Positions 8,052 through 15,843 of a stretch of 50,093 nucleotides of DNA are shown here, in pieces. How positions within the stretch are numbered: the first letter of the stretch is position 1; each line of letters opens with the position of its first letter. The notes below the pieces were generated by a model. The model did not search any database. It had not been told where the DNA came from and saw nothing but the letters and a program-made list of their open reading frames with translations. Made by a program: the position numbers and the translations under genes. The DNA lies in the IMG/VR virus record IMGVR_UViG_3300025011_000063, positions 1 through 50,093 of that record. One strand, given 5' to 3'. The stretch is from a virus.

Positions 8052-9032
8052 TTACACCCTATTCAATATTAAATCTCCATTAGAATTCCATCTTATGAAT
8101 TTCAACTTAGTATTATCAACAGCTATATCACTTGTTATAATTGTGCTAGTATTCGTCCATTCTGAAAAAGTATAATTATAATATTTGATTTCTTGTATTT
8201 TGATTCTAGTTGGACTGCTAAATGTGTAATTTGATTCATATTTCAAACTAGGTTCAAAATTAGGTAAATAATATATATGTTCTACTGTACCATCATTGAA
8301 AAATTCAAATGATGTCCTTTTAGTATCAGTCATCCATTTTCCTAAAACCAATCTTTGAGTATCTTGGATTGTAGGAGCAGTTGCATTTATTGTCAATGTT
8401 AATTTTACATCATCATTCCATCCAATAACTTTTCCATAAAAATAATATGTCCCTGAGTTACTTGTATTTACATTAGAAGGATTCCATGTAATTGGTAATT
8501 GTTTGGTTGAATTATCAGACATTACAGCAACAACTGTTGATGGTAAAGTATAATCATCATTTTGATTTATAGTTTGTGTAATATCAGAAATAGATGTGAT
8601 AGTAGTAATTGGAGCAGTTTTTACAGTTACAGTACATTTGGCAGTTTTCTTACCATCTACTGTAGTTACTGTGATAGTGGATTTACCTGCTTTGATTCCA
8701 GTTATTAAACCTGAAGAGTTTATTGTAGCAATTTTAGTATTACTTGATTTCCAAGTTACTGATTTATTTGTAGCATTGGAAGGAGATATAGTGGGGATTA
8801 ATGTTGTGGTTAAACCTGTGTTTAGGGTTGTTGTTTTGCAATTTAGAGTAATTTTTGAGGGTTTTACTGTTTTTGTTGATAATGATATAGAATTTAATTG
8901 TGGCGAATTTACCTCTGATGCTAATATGGGAGATGTTAGGATTGGGGTTAGTAGTAGGGATAGGGATAATGTCAATGATAATGTGATTGTGGAAATTGTT
9001 GAGAGTAGTTTTTTGGGAAATAGTTTTTTCAT
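8052..9032 (-). CDS. Secreted protein with bacterial Ig-like domains (cargo gene)
   Basis: A 326-residue protein with a clear signal peptide (MKKLFPKK, then a Leu/Ser-rich hydrophobic stretch, cleavage likely after SPILA). Residues ~58-135 are a Big_2 Ig-like domain (LIPTISPSNATNKSVTWKSS, KIATINSSGLITGIKAGKS). Residues ~140-215 resemble a second Ig-like domain (SDNSTKQLPITWNPSNVN, SGTYYFYGKV). The last ~105 residues (LVLGKWMTD, SFEFFNDGTVEHIYY) look like a small beta-barrel output domain of unknown function. It is monocistronic with its own terminator and a possible TATAAT upstream (near 9088-9093), as expected of a moron-type gene expressed from a prophage. Surface or exported function is inferred. 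Confidence 0.8.
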   Translation of the reverse strand: MKKLFPKKLLSTISTITLSLTLSLSLLLTPILTSPILASEVNSPQLNSISLSTKTVKPSKITLNCKTTTLNTGLTTTLIPTISPSNATNKSVTWKSSNTKIATINSSGLITGIKAGKSTITVTTVDGKKTAKCTVTVKTAPITTITSISDITQTINQNDDYTLPSTVVAVMSDNSTKQLPITWNPSNVNTSNSGTYYFYGKVIGWNDDVKLTLTINATAPTIQDTQRLVLGKWMTDTKRTSFEFFNDGTVEHIYYLPNFEPSLKYESNYTFSSPTRIKIQEIKYYNYTFSEWTNTSTIITSDIAVDNTKLKFIRWNSNGDLILNRV

Positions 9033-9173
9033 ATTGTTTTCCTCCCTTTACTTTTTATTCTTTATTTGGATTTGTTTGTTGTGTTTATTATACAGTAAAA
9101 AGGAGGAAATAGGAAGATTTTTATTGTGATATGTTTCGACATTATTTTATTTATTGGTTTTATTAGATATAAA

Positions 9174-11303
9174 TTAAACCTCATCTTTCTTTTTACAAAT
9201 AATCACGGGATACCCATTACTTTGAACCATATATTCTTCTTTTAATTCCTTATTTGCCCTAACTCTTATGTATCCTAACTTTTCAAGTTCTCCACGCATT
9301 TTACGAAGTTGAATATTAGTAACTTCCCATCTATATTCTTTAGACAAATATAATACAATTTCTTTTTCAGTTGTATAATTATTTTCACTTACTAATTTCT
9401 CAACAACTGAAACAATATTCTCAACTCGTTCATCACTCTTCTTAGTTGTGGTTCTATCCTTAACCGATTCTATTATTTCTCCTGTTTCATAATCAATATC
9501 TTTAGAAGCAACCTTTTTATATTGAGGATAAATATTTTGTGCAACTTCTAATCCTTCTGTTCTATAAAACATCTCATATGAAGTACCTTTTACTGTATAT
9601 CCATTTTGTTTCCATTTAACTCCTTGGGATTCAATATTGTTAAGTTGATCAAATACCCATGAAGGGATAGAATAGAAACTTACTCTCTGAGTTGTTTTAT
9701 TTGCTATAGCAATTGCTTGAGCTTTAGCAAGCATTTTTGGAGGAATTTTATCATCATCTAATTTCCTTATTAAATCATGATACGTCAAAACAGCAAGTCT
9801 TTGACTTATTCTTTTTAGATTGTTTGCTGCCGTTTTAGTAATTCTAGCTAATTCTCCTAATGAAACAAAGAATACAGCATCTCCATCTGAATTCATATAA
9901 TTTTCACCATAAATATTATTTTGAGCTATTCCTGCCATTACTAAGAATAATTCTTTAACATATCTTATATTTTTGTCTGTTTGAGGACATAAATCCATAA
10001 ACTTATTTAAATTCATAGTATTAATAATTAAATCGAGATTTGTCTTTTGTTCAATACTCCATTGAGTTTCTTTAATAGATAAATTAAATATAGTTTTTAT
10101 AAATTCTATTGCTCTATATTCACTCTTAAAACCACCAAGTTTTTCAATCAATTGTTTAGTATTCATAGATACTCCACATTTACCACTATGACATTTATAA
10201 AGCCATTTTCCTTCATTGGTTTGAAATATACTTGCACTCGGATTACTATCTTTGTGAAATAGACATTTAACTGATGAAGGATATTTAAACTCTAATAATT
10301 CAGCCATATTAATGTTATAATAAATGTGATACCAAAAATCTTCCTTATTATCAAAAACTATAGGATCGCAATTTAAACTAGTTTGTAAATATTCTGCTTC
10401 CCTATTTATCAATGCTTTAATATTATATCTCTCTTTTATGGAGGAAGAAGGTTTGGGATTGCCTAAAACCTTGGCGCGAGAGGGGTTTCCGAACCGTTGA
10501 GAAAGGGTGACTATTAAATTAAAGGAGTAACTTCTATAAGTATATATATTAGTCACCCTTAACCCTCTCACAATATCCTTAATCTTATAATCTTTATTAT
10601 AGAGTTTAGGATACTTTTCCATAAGACTTTTACCCTTATTATTACTTTTATTATTATTATTTATTTTATTACTTTTAACCTTTATAGGTTTAGAATCCTC
10701 TAATACAATATCTTTAGATAACTCTATAATATAATTACTATTTAATATATTACCAGAATCAAATACTATATTTTTACCTGCAAAGAATATTCTATTAAGA
10801 TTCTTACATGTTTCATCTACTTCCCCTATAGATTCCATTAAATATAATAATATTCTTTTTGCTGTATTTTCATCAGTTATAACTTTATCTAGTACAAATA
10901 CTAATCTCATTTTATGGTGGTTTTCTTTATGATTAAAAGAAGTATAAATGAAATTTGGTATTATATTTATCTCTTTACAATGTTCAATTATTTCTTCATA
11001 TGTTCTATGATTTTCTTTAAGATATTGTTCTGTTAATATTTCATAATCATTATCAGACATTTTCTTAGGCTTTACAGGTTTATTATCAATATCAATCATA
11101 AATACTTGCTGTGATATCCAATCTGTTTCTTGCCCTCCACAATAGGATGGTCTAATAGTTTTACCATCTAATACACTTTTCTTAATTTCTTCAATAGAAT
11201 ACTCTTTTACGTTTTCGATTTTCATTCTGTTGATAATTGCTCCAATGTCTGTACTGGGTTTAGTTTGATAATTTACTTTGTCCATAATTAATTTAATTTT
11301 CAT
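9174..11303 (-). CDS. Primase-like replication protein (AEP-type plus CHC2 zinc finger)
   Basis: A 709-residue protein. The N-terminal ~200 residues contain VFMIDIDN (D71, D73) and an HHKMRLVFVL motif (129-138), which fit an archaeo-eukaryotic primase-polymerase-like fold. A low-complexity Lys/Asn linker follows at ~210-225. Residues ~345-390 carry a DnaG-type zinc finger: C347-x2-H350 and C371-x4-C376 with NPSASIF between and MNTKQLIEKLGG after. The C-terminal region (LGELARITKTAANNLKRIS, VVEKLVSENNYTTEKEIVLYLSKE) looks like winged-helix DNA-binding segments. Likely role: priming of phage or plasmid-form DNA replication. It starts at an ATG after AAAGGCGG. A palindromic operator and two hairpins lie upstream. 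Confidence 0.7.
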   Translation of the reverse strand: MKIKLIMDKVNYQTKPSTDIGAIINRMKIENVKEYSIEEIKKSVLDGKTIRPSYCGGQETDWISQQVFMIDIDNKPVKPKKMSDNDYEILTEQYLKENHRTYEEIIEHCKEINIIPNFIYTSFNHKENHHKMRLVFVLDKVITDENTAKRILLYLMESIGEVDETCKNLNRIFFAGKNIVFDSGNILNSNYIIELSKDIVLEDSKPIKVKSNKINNNNKSNNKGKSLMEKYPKLYNKDYKIKDIVRGLRVTNIYTYRSYSFNLIVTLSQRFGNPSRAKVLGNPKPSSSIKERYNIKALINREAEYLQTSLNCDPIVFDNKEDFWYHIYYNINMAELLEFKYPSSVKCLFHKDSNPSASIFQTNEGKWLYKCHSGKCGVSMNTKQLIEKLGGFKSEYRAIEFIKTIFNLSIKETQWSIEQKTNLDLIINTMNLNKFMDLCPQTDKNIRYVKELFLVMAGIAQNNIYGENYMNSDGDAVFFVSLGELARITKTAANNLKRISQRLAVLTYHDLIRKLDDDKIPPKMLAKAQAIAIANKTTQRVSFYSIPSWVFDQLNNIESQGVKWKQNGYTVKGTSYEMFYRTEGLEVAQNIYPQYKKVASKDIDYETGEIIESVKDRTTTKKSDERVENIVSVVEKLVSENNYTTEKEIVLYLSKEYRWEVTNIQLRKMRGELEKLGYIRVRANKELKEEYMVQSNGYPVIICKKKDEV

Positions 11304-11363
11304 TGTTTAATACCGCCTTTCAATATTGTGTATATTTTATTTTGCCTTAATTTAATAAAGAAA

Positions 11364-11412
11364 AGCAGGAAACACTAAGGCTTGTGTTTTTCGATGATCA
11401 GTCTATCCTGCT
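11364..11412 (-). terminator. Compound leader hairpin before the primase gene
   Basis: Minus-strand AGCAGGA pairs with TCCTGCT; inside is AAACAC/GTGTTT. TTTTCTTTATT follows. It lies between the operator-like palindrome at 11418 and the primase start 60 bases downstream, so it is in the primase leader rather than simply behind the integrase, which already has its own terminator at 11442-11470. Confidence 0.65.
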
Positions 11413-11417
11413 AATTT

Positions 11418-11437
11418 TGTGTCATATTTAAGACACA
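11418..11437 (-). promoter_or_regulatory. Palindromic operator-like site upstream of primase
   Basis: TGTGTC and GACACA flank an 8-base AT core, a perfect dyad. It lies in the short space between the integrase terminator and the primase leader hairpin. It resembles the dyads at 15587, 37957 and 38967 (TGTRTTG core, A-rich centre), so it may bind the same regulator. Confidence 0.5.
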
Positions 11438-11441
11438 TCAA

Positions 11442-11470
11442 AAAACACCTTAATTATCTCAAGGTGTTTT
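11442..11470 (-). terminator. Terminator of the integrase transcript
   Basis: Minus-strand AAAACACCTT pairs perfectly with AAGGTGTTTT around a 9-base loop, with a run of T after it. It is about 190 bases past the integrase stop; between them lies the structured repeat element at 11530-11580. Confidence 0.85.
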
Positions 11471-11529
11471 AATCTATCTTAAATTATTTTTAAATTATTA
11501 TATTTATGGAATCTTATAAATCCTAAAAC

Positions 11530-11580
11530 CCTTGCTACAGGCCACTTTCATGATGTTAAATATCCTATGAAAATGTCCTT
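11530..11580 (-). ncRNA. Structured repeat element, copy A (integrase 3' UTR)
   Basis: The 355 bases from 11304 to 11658 hold no gene. This part matches 15660-15712: both read TTGCTACA-GC-ACTTTC on the plus strand, then AAATATCC. On the minus strand CATTTTCAT pairs with ATGAAAGTG (9 bp) around a loop with GGATATTT, then GCCTGTAGCAAGGG. Copy B keeps the core of the stem with changed bases. A conserved RNA structure is likely; identity unknown. Confidence 0.45.
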
Positions 11581-11658
11581 TTATTTTGTTGGGGATGATG
11601 GGTTGGGTGGAAGGAGGAGGGATTAATTTGTAATTTTAATCCCTATTATTTTTATAAT

Positions 11659-12726
11659 TTATTTATCTTCTTCAACTTTATCCTCTTCTTCAATAACTTC
11701 TTTATTATCTAAATGAGCTTTAAGTTTATCTAAACCTTTCCATTGTCTATCTTTTGCTGTTAAATCATTGTAAATTCGATACATTTCACTTGACGACCAT
11801 CCCATAATTTCAATAATAAAATCGGATTCTAAACCTATTTTTGTTAAATATGTGACTGTATAATGTCGAAAATTGTGGAAATATATCGAATCTTCCATAA
11901 AATCATCCCACTTTTCAATCCAACCCCTAATAGTATGTATTGTTGCAGGTTTGCCATCTCTTGTTATAAAAATAGAGTCATGATCCATATTATATTTCTT
12001 CATAACTTTTTCTCTTTCAATTAACCAATCATTGTAATATGGTAGAAATATATCTTTCACTATGTATTTTATTAGTGGTTTGCCTTGTTTTGTAAAACCT
12101 TTCGTTTTTATTGGCTTTAAGGTTTCTAAAAATAAGTCCCATGCAATATTATTTTCATCAATAATAGATGTTTTAAACCTAAGTAATTCGCTAACTCTTG
12201 CTCCTGAACTAATAGCTAATGCCAAAAGACATGCCTCTTGTGGTCTTTTTAATGTGTTTTTCAAATGATCCAATAAATAATCAATCTGTTCTTCGGATAG
12301 GATTGTCTTTTCTCTAACAGGAGACTTTGGCATTAAATCTACTGCTTTTAGCACAATATTACGATAATTAACATATGTTTCATCATAAAATCTTTCAATG
12401 AACTCTGACAATGAACTCAAAGCAGACCTAATTCTACTAAATCTATTAGCACTCCAATGTAATTCTTCTACTCCATAACTAAAGAAATCTGCAAACTCAA
12501 TTTTCTTCATATCCGTAAATAACTTGTTATCATTTTCCAATAAATTCCAAGTGAAAAAGATATTCAAGTCCGATGTATAGCCAGTTACAGTACCATCGCT
12601 CTTTGAGGTGTTTTTGTATTTTAGAAATCTATTAACCAATTTTACATTTTCAGGATTAAATTGTGCTGTTAGTTCTGGAGAAGTTATTTGTTTTTTAAAT
12701 GTTTCTCTAGGAATAATTATCACCAT
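11659..12726 (-). CDS. Tyrosine recombinase / integrase
   Basis: About 355 residues. N-terminal residues ~30-115 look like a SAM-like core-binding domain (LVNRFLKYKNTS, GYTSDLNIFFTW, RIRSALSSLSEFIE). The catalytic domain carries all expected residues: R177 in SSGARVSELLRF, a Lys near 207-209, H284 and R287 in FHNFRHYTVTYL, W310 in IMGW and Tyr 319 (or 316) in MYRIYNDL. It cuts and rejoins DNA for integration/excision, or resolves dimers of a circular prophage. The start is uncertain: AAAGG directly abuts the ATG at 12726. A GIY-YIG gene sits just upstream and a structured element follows its stop. No tRNA or attachment repeat was seen next to it. Confidence 0.9.
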   Translation of the reverse strand: MVIIIPRETFKKQITSPELTAQFNPENVKLVNRFLKYKNTSKSDGTVTGYTSDLNIFFTWNLLENDNKLFTDMKKIEFADFFSYGVEELHWSANRFSRIRSALSSLSEFIERFYDETYVNYRNIVLKAVDLMPKSPVREKTILSEEQIDYLLDHLKNTLKRPQEACLLALAISSGARVSELLRFKTSIIDENNIAWDLFLETLKPIKTKGFTKQGKPLIKYIVKDIFLPYYNDWLIEREKVMKKYNMDHDSIFITRDGKPATIHTIRGWIEKWDDFMEDSIYFHNFRHYTVTYLTKIGLESDFIIEIMGWSSSEMYRIYNDLTAKDRQWKGLDKLKAHLDNKEVIEEEDKVEEDK

Positions 12727-12746
12727 CCTTTTTATTTTATTGTCTA

Positions 12747-13634
12747 TTAAGCACTTACATTTTTATAATCTTCTTTATAAATCCACTTAAACCCACCTGC
12801 TGTTTTTAACCTCCCAATGACAACACTTCCAATATTAAAAATATTTGTCATTCTTTGTGCTTCTCGTACACCTTTATATTCATTAATAATATTATTATTT
12901 AAATCTATCTGATATACTGCTTTACGTCTTCCGTTATTTTTTATTATTCTCCTCTGAATAATATCGTCCCTATTTGGTGAGTTATATTGTTCTTCTCCTA
13001 ACCATATGTATCCAGAATAAGTTGCATTTACTTCTTGACGAGATGCTCTTATATTTTCAGCGCATAAACCTAAAACATTACTTGCTTCAGTTGAACTTTC
13101 AAATGTATTTAAAAGATTTCCACTTAAATCTAATTGGTATACTTTTTTCATTGTGTTTAAAGCTATAATTCTTTTTACTTCATCAGTATGAGTTTTCCCA
13201 TACATATAATTGTTTTCACCTTTCATTCGCTCACTTTTTATTTTCTTTAATTCTTCTGATTCTAAATAACCATGATTATTGTCTGCTTTTCCTCTAATAT
13301 TGTAACCAACATCCTTATTATAACTTTTATAATAATCCATCCAATATTGTTCTCTTGTTTTTAACTCACTGTTGTTCACACATTCTTCTATAATCTCAAA
13401 TTTGAAATTATCTTCCCCATATTTATTCCAAGCGTTCTGAATATTATAATGTAAATTTGTTCTCAATTTACCAACGTGTCCCTCTCTAATACGTTTCCAT
13501 AGATTTCTAGACTGTCCAATATATTTTTTATCATTAATTATATTTGTTATCATGTATATTCCTGATTTCTTATTATACCTGAACAATTCCTCAAACATTT
13601 TATTAGTCTTTTTTAATTCAATATTCTCTAACAT
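12747..13634 (-). CDS. GIY-YIG homing endonuclease with NUMOD DNA-binding repeats
   Basis: A 295-residue protein. Residues ~23-115 are a GIY-YIG nuclease: SGIYMITN, KYIGQSRNLWKRI with the catalytic Arg, NAWNKYG..NFKFEI and catalytic Glu in TREQYWMDYY. Then come a NUMOD3-like basic segment (KGENNYMYGKTHTDE) and two NUMOD1-like repeats (VYQLDLSGNLLNTFESSTEAS and VYQIDLNNNIINEYKGVREAQ). This is the classic layout of free-standing and intron homing endonucleases. It lies 20 bases upstream of the integrase and is preceded by a hairpin leader. Start ATG follows AAAGGCGG with 9 bases spacing. Confidence 0.9.
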   Translation of the reverse strand: MLENIELKKTNKMFEELFRYNKKSGIYMITNIINDKKYIGQSRNLWKRIREGHVGKLRTNLHYNIQNAWNKYGEDNFKFEIIEECVNNSELKTREQYWMDYYKSYNKDVGYNIRGKADNNHGYLESEELKKIKSERMKGENNYMYGKTHTDEVKRIIALNTMKKVYQLDLSGNLLNTFESSTEASNVLGLCAENIRASRQEVNATYSGYIWLGEEQYNSPNRDDIIQRRIIKNNGRRKAVYQIDLNNNIINEYKGVREAQRMTNIFNIGSVVIGRLKTAGGFKWIYKEDYKNVSA

Positions 13635-13696
13635 CTTTTATTACCGCCTTTCGTTTCTTTAATTACTGCCTTAATCCAAAAAAGAGAATTAAGAGG

Positions 13697-13724
13697 AAAG
13701 GATAAATTAAGGCAAATTATCCCT
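13697..13724 (-). terminator. Leader hairpin before the GIY-YIG gene
   Basis: Minus-strand AAGGGATAA pairs with TTATCCTT (one bulge); downstream is TTTCCTCTTAATTCTCTTTTTT. It lies 60 bases before the GIY-YIG start, after a separate terminator for the RusA gene. Confidence 0.5.
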
Positions 13725-13793
13725 TATCGAACTGCAGATTCTATCCCACTTATCTGTGCAAATCAATCAAAATAATCAATCACACAACAAAAA

Positions 13794-13821
13794 GCACCTC
13801 ATTCTCATATAAATGAAGTGC
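13794..13821 (-). terminator. Terminator of the RusA gene
   Basis: Minus-strand GCACTTCAT pairs with ATGAGGTGC, followed by TTTTTGTTGTG, about 30 bases after the RusA stop codon. Confidence 0.8.
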
Positions 13822-13852
13822 CTGAGTTCTATAATTGATTAAATTTATTTTA

Positions 13853-14302
13853 TTACCATTCTAAAATCATTTCCACGCGAGGATTTAACTTATCATATTG
13901 AAATGGATCAAATTCTAACTTCAAAAACTCTCCACAGTCATCCTTAAAAACTCCTGCTTCAACTAATCCATCGTTCAAGAATTTAGGAGTTAACATAAGG
14001 TTATCAAAATCGTGTCTTATATGAGTTTTGAAGTAAAATGTATATGTAATAATTGCATTATCTAAATTGAGATTATTTATTTTATAATGTTCTGCCAACC
14101 AAATAGAAAATTCCTTATATTTACCTTTAAGTGTATTCTGAGCCATTCTAATCATAGAAATATATTCATTTAATGAAGGAGGAATAGGTTTCTTGATTGG
14201 TGCAACTTTTCTTCTTGGATATTTAGCAAAGTAATATTTGTTATATTCATCTAATGTGTTTTTATCTAAAGTTATTAAAACTTGATTTCCTATATCTCTC
14301 AC
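13853..14302 (-). CDS. rusA: RusA-like Holliday junction resolvase
   Basis: A 149-residue protein starting at GTG, 8 bases after AAGGA. It has the RusA fold pattern: an N-terminal PIPPSLNEYI strand/loop, a central helix, then TFYFKTHIRHDFDNL with DxDN catalytic acids, KFLNDGLVEAGVFKDDC with the further catalytic Asp residues, and a C-terminal NPRVEMILEW strand matching the P-R-x-E/x-I ending of the family. RusA enzymes cut four-way DNA junctions made during replication and recombination. It is grouped with primase and integrase genes. Confidence 0.85.
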   Translation of the reverse strand: MRDIGNQVLITLDKNTLDEYNKYYFAKYPRRKVAPIKKPIPPSLNEYISMIRMAQNTLKGKYKEFSIWLAEHYKINNLNLDNAIITYTFYFKTHIRHDFDNLMLTPKFLNDGLVEAGVFKDDCGEFLKLEFDPFQYDKLNPRVEMILEW

Positions 14303-14362
14303 TCCTAATTTCCTTAATTCAATTTTATATTAATTCCAATTACTCAAATCATCACAAATACA

Positions 14363-14400
14363 AACAAAGACACAACCGATAATTCAGTCATGCCTTTGTT
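14363..14400 (-). terminator. Compound hairpin between ORF6N gene and RusA
   Basis: Minus-strand AACAAAG pairs with CTTTGTT and is followed by TGTATTTG. The loop holds CATGACTGA, also present in the hairpin at 36662-36709. It ends the ORF6N transcript or attenuates RusA. Confidence 0.55.
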
Positions 14401-14437
14401 ATATTATATTTTATTAATTAACCCTATTAATTCAAAC

Positions 14438-15316
14438 CTAAGTCAACTTCTTAAACTCATTACTATCTATAGCAAATTTCTTTGCTTTCTTTAACTCTTT
14501 AATAGACTTCTCTGCTTTAACTGGTTCAATTTGATCAGGATATTCTTTTACTAAATCCCTATAAATTTCTCTCCAAGTATAACCTTTCTTACACATCCAA
14601 TGTATTTCATCTTCAATCTCTCTAATTACTGATAAGTCTGGAGTTGAAAGGAAATCTCTGAGATTATCTTGTTGTTTTAAATTTAAATATTCCTTTATTT
14701 CTTTTGCGTACATGCCAAATAAAATATCATATGTAGTATTCGTAACAGAAGAATATGATTTTCGATTATTTGGTAATTCACCATTTTGGATAAATGTTGA
14801 TATAGACTTTGTTTCTCTATTACGCCTAATGATCCCATCTTTTCTAACAACTAATTGATCTAATTCTGCTTGAGTAAGATATAGTATAGATTCTTTATAC
14901 TCTCTCAACTTAAAATAATCTCTAACAACTATTTTATATTGTTCCATTGCTAATTCCGAATCAAGTAATTTTAATAAAGTCGTGTATCCTTGTTGAGATA
15001 AAAGGTATATATTTTTTGCGTTAGCTATAGATTGTCTATTAAATCCTAACTCTAAAAGTGAGTCGTTTGAACCGACCGACTTTTTCAAATCAATATAATC
15101 AATTCCAACTTTAAAATATTCGTTTTTTAGATTCTTATTTATTAATTCATTTACATGCTTTAATTCCCTATCATGAATAATTGCAACTGTTTTTGCTAAC
15201 ATAACTTTTTGATTACCACTAAACCCACCATAAATATTATGAACCTCAATACCACATACTTTAGTTTTGCCTTTAATCATCAACTCATTGTTTTTGCTAT
15301 TATTATTCTTTTTCAT
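14438..15316 (-). CDS. ORF6N/KilA-N-type antirepressor
   Basis: A 292-residue protein. Residues ~40-140 resemble the ORF6N DNA-binding domain of phage antirepressors: MLAKTVAIIHDRELKHVNELI, NEYFKVGIDYIDLK, YLLSQQGYTTLLKLLD and EQYKIVVRDYFKLRE. The C-terminal half is helical and basic (GYTWREIYRDLVKEYPDQ) and I do not recognise it. It follows a 62-residue small protein gene by 57 bases, and the two probably form one operon from the dyad promoter at 15587. The same order, small protein then antirepressor, occurs at 37.9-36.9 kb. Confidence 0.7.
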   Translation of the reverse strand: MKKNNNSKNNELMIKGKTKVCGIEVHNIYGGFSGNQKVMLAKTVAIIHDRELKHVNELINKNLKNEYFKVGIDYIDLKKSVGSNDSLLELGFNRQSIANAKNIYLLSQQGYTTLLKLLDSELAMEQYKIVVRDYFKLREYKESILYLTQAELDQLVVRKDGIIRRNRETKSISTFIQNGELPNNRKSYSSVTNTTYDILFGMYAKEIKEYLNLKQQDNLRDFLSTPDLSVIREIEDEIHWMCKKGYTWREIYRDLVKEYPDQIEPVKAEKSIKELKKAKKFAIDSNEFKKLT

Positions 15317-15373
15317 TAAAAATTCCTTCTTTCACATTTAATTTTATTACGTTTATTATTAGTTCACTCATAA

Positions 15374-15562
15374 TTATTTCTTTCTACTACACCATGCGTC
15401 ATAGACATTTGTGCTCTCAGAAAAACTAAACTTGTACCAAACTCTTTTTGTTTCTGGATGCACTCCTGTTGATTTTGCCATAATTCCATTTTCCATATAG
15501 AACGATGCTTGGGTAGGATTGTAAATATAAACAAATCTTTCTTGTTCTTTTTCCGTCAACAT
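15374..15562 (-). CDS. Small protein paralogous to 37724-37927
   Basis: A 62-residue protein: VYIYNPTQASFYMENG, MAKSTGVHPETKRVWYKF, ending YDAWCSRKK. About two thirds of its residues are identical to the protein at 37724-37927. It resembles small phage proteins of the DUF5659 type in the order N-x-x-x-A-x-F-Y then K-x-V-W-x-K-F, a match by eye only. ATG follows GGAGG. It is first in an operon with an ORF6N antirepressor, under a dyad-containing promoter, which suggests a role in the lysis-lysogeny switch (inference). Confidence 0.65.
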   Translation of the reverse strand: MLTEKEQERFVYIYNPTQASFYMENGIMAKSTGVHPETKRVWYKFSFSESTNVYDAWCSRKK

Positions 15563-15586
15563 AATTTCCTCCTTTCACTTATATAT

Positions 15587-15609
15587 TTGCATCACAACTT
15601 TGCAACACA
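15587..15609 (-). promoter_or_regulatory. Operator-promoter of the 62-aa protein/ORF6N operon
   Basis: Minus strand: TGTGTTGCAAAGTTGTGATG then CAAATATATAAG. The imperfect dyad is related to those at 37957 and 38967. TTGCAA could be a -35 box with TATAAG 16 bases later as -10, putting the dyad over the promoter, as in repressor-controlled phage promoters. Confidence 0.5.
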
Positions 15610-15612
15610 TAA

Positions 15613-15640
15613 AATCTCATTCTAATTAAAGAATGAGATT
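15613..15640 (-). terminator. Terminator after repeat element B
   Basis: Minus-strand AATCTCATTC pairs perfectly with GAATGAGATT (8-base loop), followed by TTATGTG. It closes the transcript that carries element B and separates it from the next operator. Confidence 0.75.
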
Positions 15641-15659
15641 CAATCTTTTGCAAAATATC

Positions 15660-15712
15660 CATTGCTACAAGCGACTTTCGTAAGCCAAAATATCCGATAA
15701 AAGTTGATATTT
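15660..15712 (-). ncRNA. Structured repeat element, copy B
   Basis: Second copy of the element at 11530-11580, in the same setting: after a stop codon, before a terminator, then a dyad operator. Minus strand: ACTTTT pairs with GAAAGT, loop with GGATATTTTGG, then GCTTGTAGCAATGG. A separate hairpin AGGAAAG...CTTTCCT at 15774-15810 lies between it and the endonuclease stop. The 281 bases 15563-15843 hold no gene. Confidence 0.45.
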
Positions 15713-15843
15713 AGTATAAAATCAGTGATTTATTTGGATTTGGATGGTTTGGATGGAAATAGTAAAAAAAATGAGGAAAGAAAGACAATTTGGTTTTGTC
15801 TGTCTTTCCTCTTATTTTGATGTTGTGATGGGTAATTATAAGT

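Noticed and set aside
8596-9129. 177-codon plus-strand frame opposite the secreted Ig-like gene
   Set aside because: It is antisense to a gene with signal peptide and Ig repeats; its valine/isoleucine-rich product mirrors the Thr/Asn codons of that gene.
11659-12726. Attachment site near the integrase
   Set aside because: No tRNA, tRNA fragment or convincing direct repeat was found beside the recombinase; the only tRNA is 32 kb away and intact.
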